A stretch of 6,933 bases of DNA, taken from positions 1 through 6,933 of the forward strand of contig DAOVRB010000052.1 in NCBI GenBank assembly GCA_030628325.1, read 5' to 3'. Each line of letters begins with the position of its first letter. Positions within the stretch are counted from its first letter, which is position 1. Below the pieces are notes generated by a model that ran no database searches, had not been told where the DNA came from, and worked only from the letters and a program-made list of their open reading frames with translations. Shown here piece after piece: positions 5,826 through 6,933 of the stretch. Source of the DNA: Methanomicrobiaceae archaeon. GTDB lineage: Archaea > Halobacteriota > Methanomicrobia > Methanomicrobiales > Methanomicrobiaceae. Made by a program: the position numbers and the translations under genes.

Positions 5826-6680
5826 ATGGCAGGAGCACTCACAGGACTCGCAATTGGGGATGCAATGGGTGCGCCCCTTGAGGGACAAAAATCACCTGAA
5901 AAAACAGTCACTGAAATGGGTTTTGGGGGCATCCACAATATAAGCAGGGGATATTTTACAGATGATACAATGCAGGCACTCGCAATTGCAGAATCACTAA
6001 TCCAATTCCGGAGATATTGTCCGGAAGACATTCTGCAGAGACTCGTTCGCGGCTATCTGGAAAATCCACGATATTACGGACCAACATCAACTTCGTTTTT
6101 CAAACTGATTTTGAATGGAACCGCGCCGGATATTGCAGCTGAAAATGTATACAGGAAGTCAGGCGGCAGGAGTAATGGCAGCGTGATGAGGGGGGCGCCC
6201 ATTGGTATAGTCTATCCACCCGGCGAAGTCAGGGAAATCAGCCTTGCCTGTTCGGCACTGACACACAGAAACCCGGTAGCCTGTGAATGCTCTGCATTTT
6301 TCAACCAGTTAATAAGTGAACTTTGCAGGCGAAGTTCAAAAGATTCTGCATACTCACACGCGCTCATGAAATGCAGAGATAATGAAGTTTTTAACCGGCT
6401 CTCGTCACCCCGTACATACGCCCTGAGACCGACACTGGACGCACTGGATGCCACACACTGCGCAGTCTCCGTCTTCATGGAGACAGATTCACCAGAAGAT
6501 GCAGTGATTACAGTGATTAACCTTGGCGGTGACGCAGACACCACCGGGGCGTTGTGCGGCGCCCTTTCAGGCGCATATTATGGGTTAAATGCAATCCCGG
6601 CACGCTGGCGTGGAAATCTTAACAAAATAGAGATGATTATTGATATTGGTTACAGACTTTCTGAAATTGCAAAGAAGTGA
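5826..6680 (+). CDS. ADP-ribosylglycohydrolase (DraG/ARH family)
   Basis: Enzyme of 284 residues expected to remove ADP-ribose from a modified protein or other acceptor with a two-magnesium centre. Family motifs are complete: MAGALTGLAIGDAMGAPLEG at the N-terminus, the metal motif YFTDDTMQAL (D46, D47) at 43-52, the NGSVMRGAPIGI segment at 117-128, THRNP at 146-150 and the second metal motif GGDADTTGALCGALSGAYYG at 234-253 (D236, D238). Length is normal. A TTG start 11 codons upstream (5793) is possible, but ATG 5826 gives the standard N-terminus; no clear ribosome binding site precedes it (GGTGATC at 5798-5804 is too distant), so the message may have little or no leader. No ADP-ribosyltransferase, nitrogenase or ammonium-regulation gene is in the window, so the substrate cannot be named. 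It is divergent from the core array and convergent with the right-hand fragment. Confidence 0.94.
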   Translation: MAGALTGLAIGDAMGAPLEGQKSPEKTVTEMGFGGIHNISRGYFTDDTMQALAIAESLIQFRRYCPEDILQRLVRGYLENPRYYGPTSTSFFKLILNGTAPDIAAENVYRKSGGRSNGSVMRGAPIGIVYPPGEVREISLACSALTHRNPVACECSAFFNQLISELCRRSSKDSAYSHALMKCRDNEVFNRLSSPRTYALRPTLDALDATHCAVSVFMETDSPEDAVITVINLGGDADTTGALCGALSGAYYGLNAIPARWRGNLNKIEMIIDIGYRLSEIAKK

Positions 6681-6689
6681 CGTTCGTAA

Positions 6690-6809
6690 CTATAAACACA
6701 GTATGAAAGAGGAGATTATGGCGATTGACCCTCCCATGACAGCGGATTTTGCAACAGGATGAACCACCTCATCTGCCAGAAGAGGGACTTCCCGCCTCAA
6801 CCCTGCAGA
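6690..6809 (-). other. Open frame downstream of the right-hand gene's TAA, with hydrophobic C-terminal tail
   Basis: Directly after the TAA of the right-hand fragment the same frame stays open for 39 codons to a TAG at 6690-6692. It reads SAGLRREVPLLADEVVHPVA, then an 18-residue hydrophobic run KSAVMGGSIAIISSFILCL that resembles a single membrane-spanning helix. It could be the lost tail of the upstream protein after a nonsense change, a separate small gene (possible TTG start at 6800, weak ribosome binding site), or chance. The tail would end 9 bases from the convergent glycohydrolase stop, in keeping with the tight packing of this genome. Nothing else gene-like or terminator-like was found in 6681-6809. 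Confidence 0.35.
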
Positions 6810-6933
6810 TTAAATAGAAGTTAATTCAACAAGTTTCAATCTGAATTTCTTTTCGCACTCTCCTGCCGCATTGCCAAGCACTTTACTAATCAGATAATAT
6901 TCACCCTCTATGATACCCTCAGGACAACACAAC
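6810..6933 (-). CDS. C-terminal fragment of an unrecognised protein, N-terminus outside the window
   Basis: The minus strand is open from the right edge to a TAA at 6810-6812, giving 40 residues of which the first lie beyond the window. The piece reads LCCPEGIIEGEYYLISKVLG, followed by NAAGECEKKFRLKLVELTSI. The pattern of alternating strands around a glycine turn (EGEYYLISKVLGNAAGECEKKFRLKLVE) resembles the last strands of a small beta-sandwich domain of the kind found in archaeal surface proteins, but no family was recognised. No promoter or start is visible. It is convergent with the glycohydrolase gene. The reading is supported only by the plausible residue pattern and the absence of stops, so confidence is moderate. 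Confidence 0.55.
   Translation of the reverse strand, partial: LCCPEGIIEGEYYLISKVLGNAAGECEKKFRLKLVELTSI

Noticed and set aside
5750..6031. Minus-strand open frame of 93 codons opposite the glycohydrolase start
   Set aside because: It is antisense to the conserved N-terminus of the ADP-ribosylglycohydrolase and spans the divergent promoter region.
6703..6762. Plus-strand 19-codon frame after the glycohydrolase, with a GGAG-like sequence before an internal ATG
   Set aside because: Too short, no recognisable product, and it is antisense to the more coding-like minus-strand frame with a membrane-helix-like tail.
6810..6812. Pyrrolysine-type read-through at the right-hand stop
   Set aside because: The codon is TAA, whereas pyrrolysine uses TAG, so this mechanism does not apply.

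Overview
This is a compact archaeal chromosome segment, almost certainly from a euryarchaeal methanogen of the Methanomicrobiales type. The archaeal assignment is firm: it carries archaeal primase small subunit, archaeal GINS, aIF2-alpha, Nop10, L44e, S27e and archaeal Elp3. The order-level assignment is an inference from the look of the proteins and the moderate base composition, and is less certain.

Positions 1 to 5745 hold one long, tightly packed minus-strand array. Read in its direction of transcription (high to low coordinates) it is: UPF0058 family protein, Elp3 tRNA-modifying radical SAM/acetyltransferase enzyme, PriS (primase catalytic subunit), a Gins51-type GINS subunit, L44e, S27e, aIF2-alpha, Nop10, and a PAC2-family proteasome-assembly-chaperone-like protein that runs off the left edge. 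Gaps are 3 to 39 bases, and several genes overlap (TAATG junctions at Elp3/PriS and aIF2-alpha/Nop10, 11 bases at PriS/GINS, 14 bases at Nop10/PAC2). This joins DNA replication (PriS, GINS) to translation and RNA modification (Elp3, L44e, S27e, aIF2-alpha, Nop10) and protein quality control (PAC2). The L44e-S27e-aIF2alpha-Nop10 block beside replication genes is a known conserved archaeal neighbourhood. The widest gap, before L44e, and a TATA-like box in the end of the GINS gene suggest that the ribosomal block may also have its own promoter.

Positions 5746 to 5825 form a divergent intergenic region with an inverted repeat of TATA-like arms. To the right, on the plus strand, lies an ADP-ribosylglycohydrolase (DraG/ARH family) with all the expected metal-binding motifs.

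The right end (6681 to 6933) holds no complete gene. On the minus strand it contains the last 40 codons of an unrecognised protein ending at a TAA. The same frame then stays open for 39 more codons that encode a hydrophobic tail, ending only 9 bases from the glycohydrolase stop. This looks like either a recently truncated membrane-anchored protein or a chance open frame.

No RNA gene, CRISPR array, insertion sequence or tRNA was seen. The window is mostly conserved core genes; the points worth a second look are the interrupted frame at the right end, the atypical zinc sites of Nop10 and PriS, the UPF0058-Elp3 linkage and the orphan ADP-ribosylglycohydrolase.
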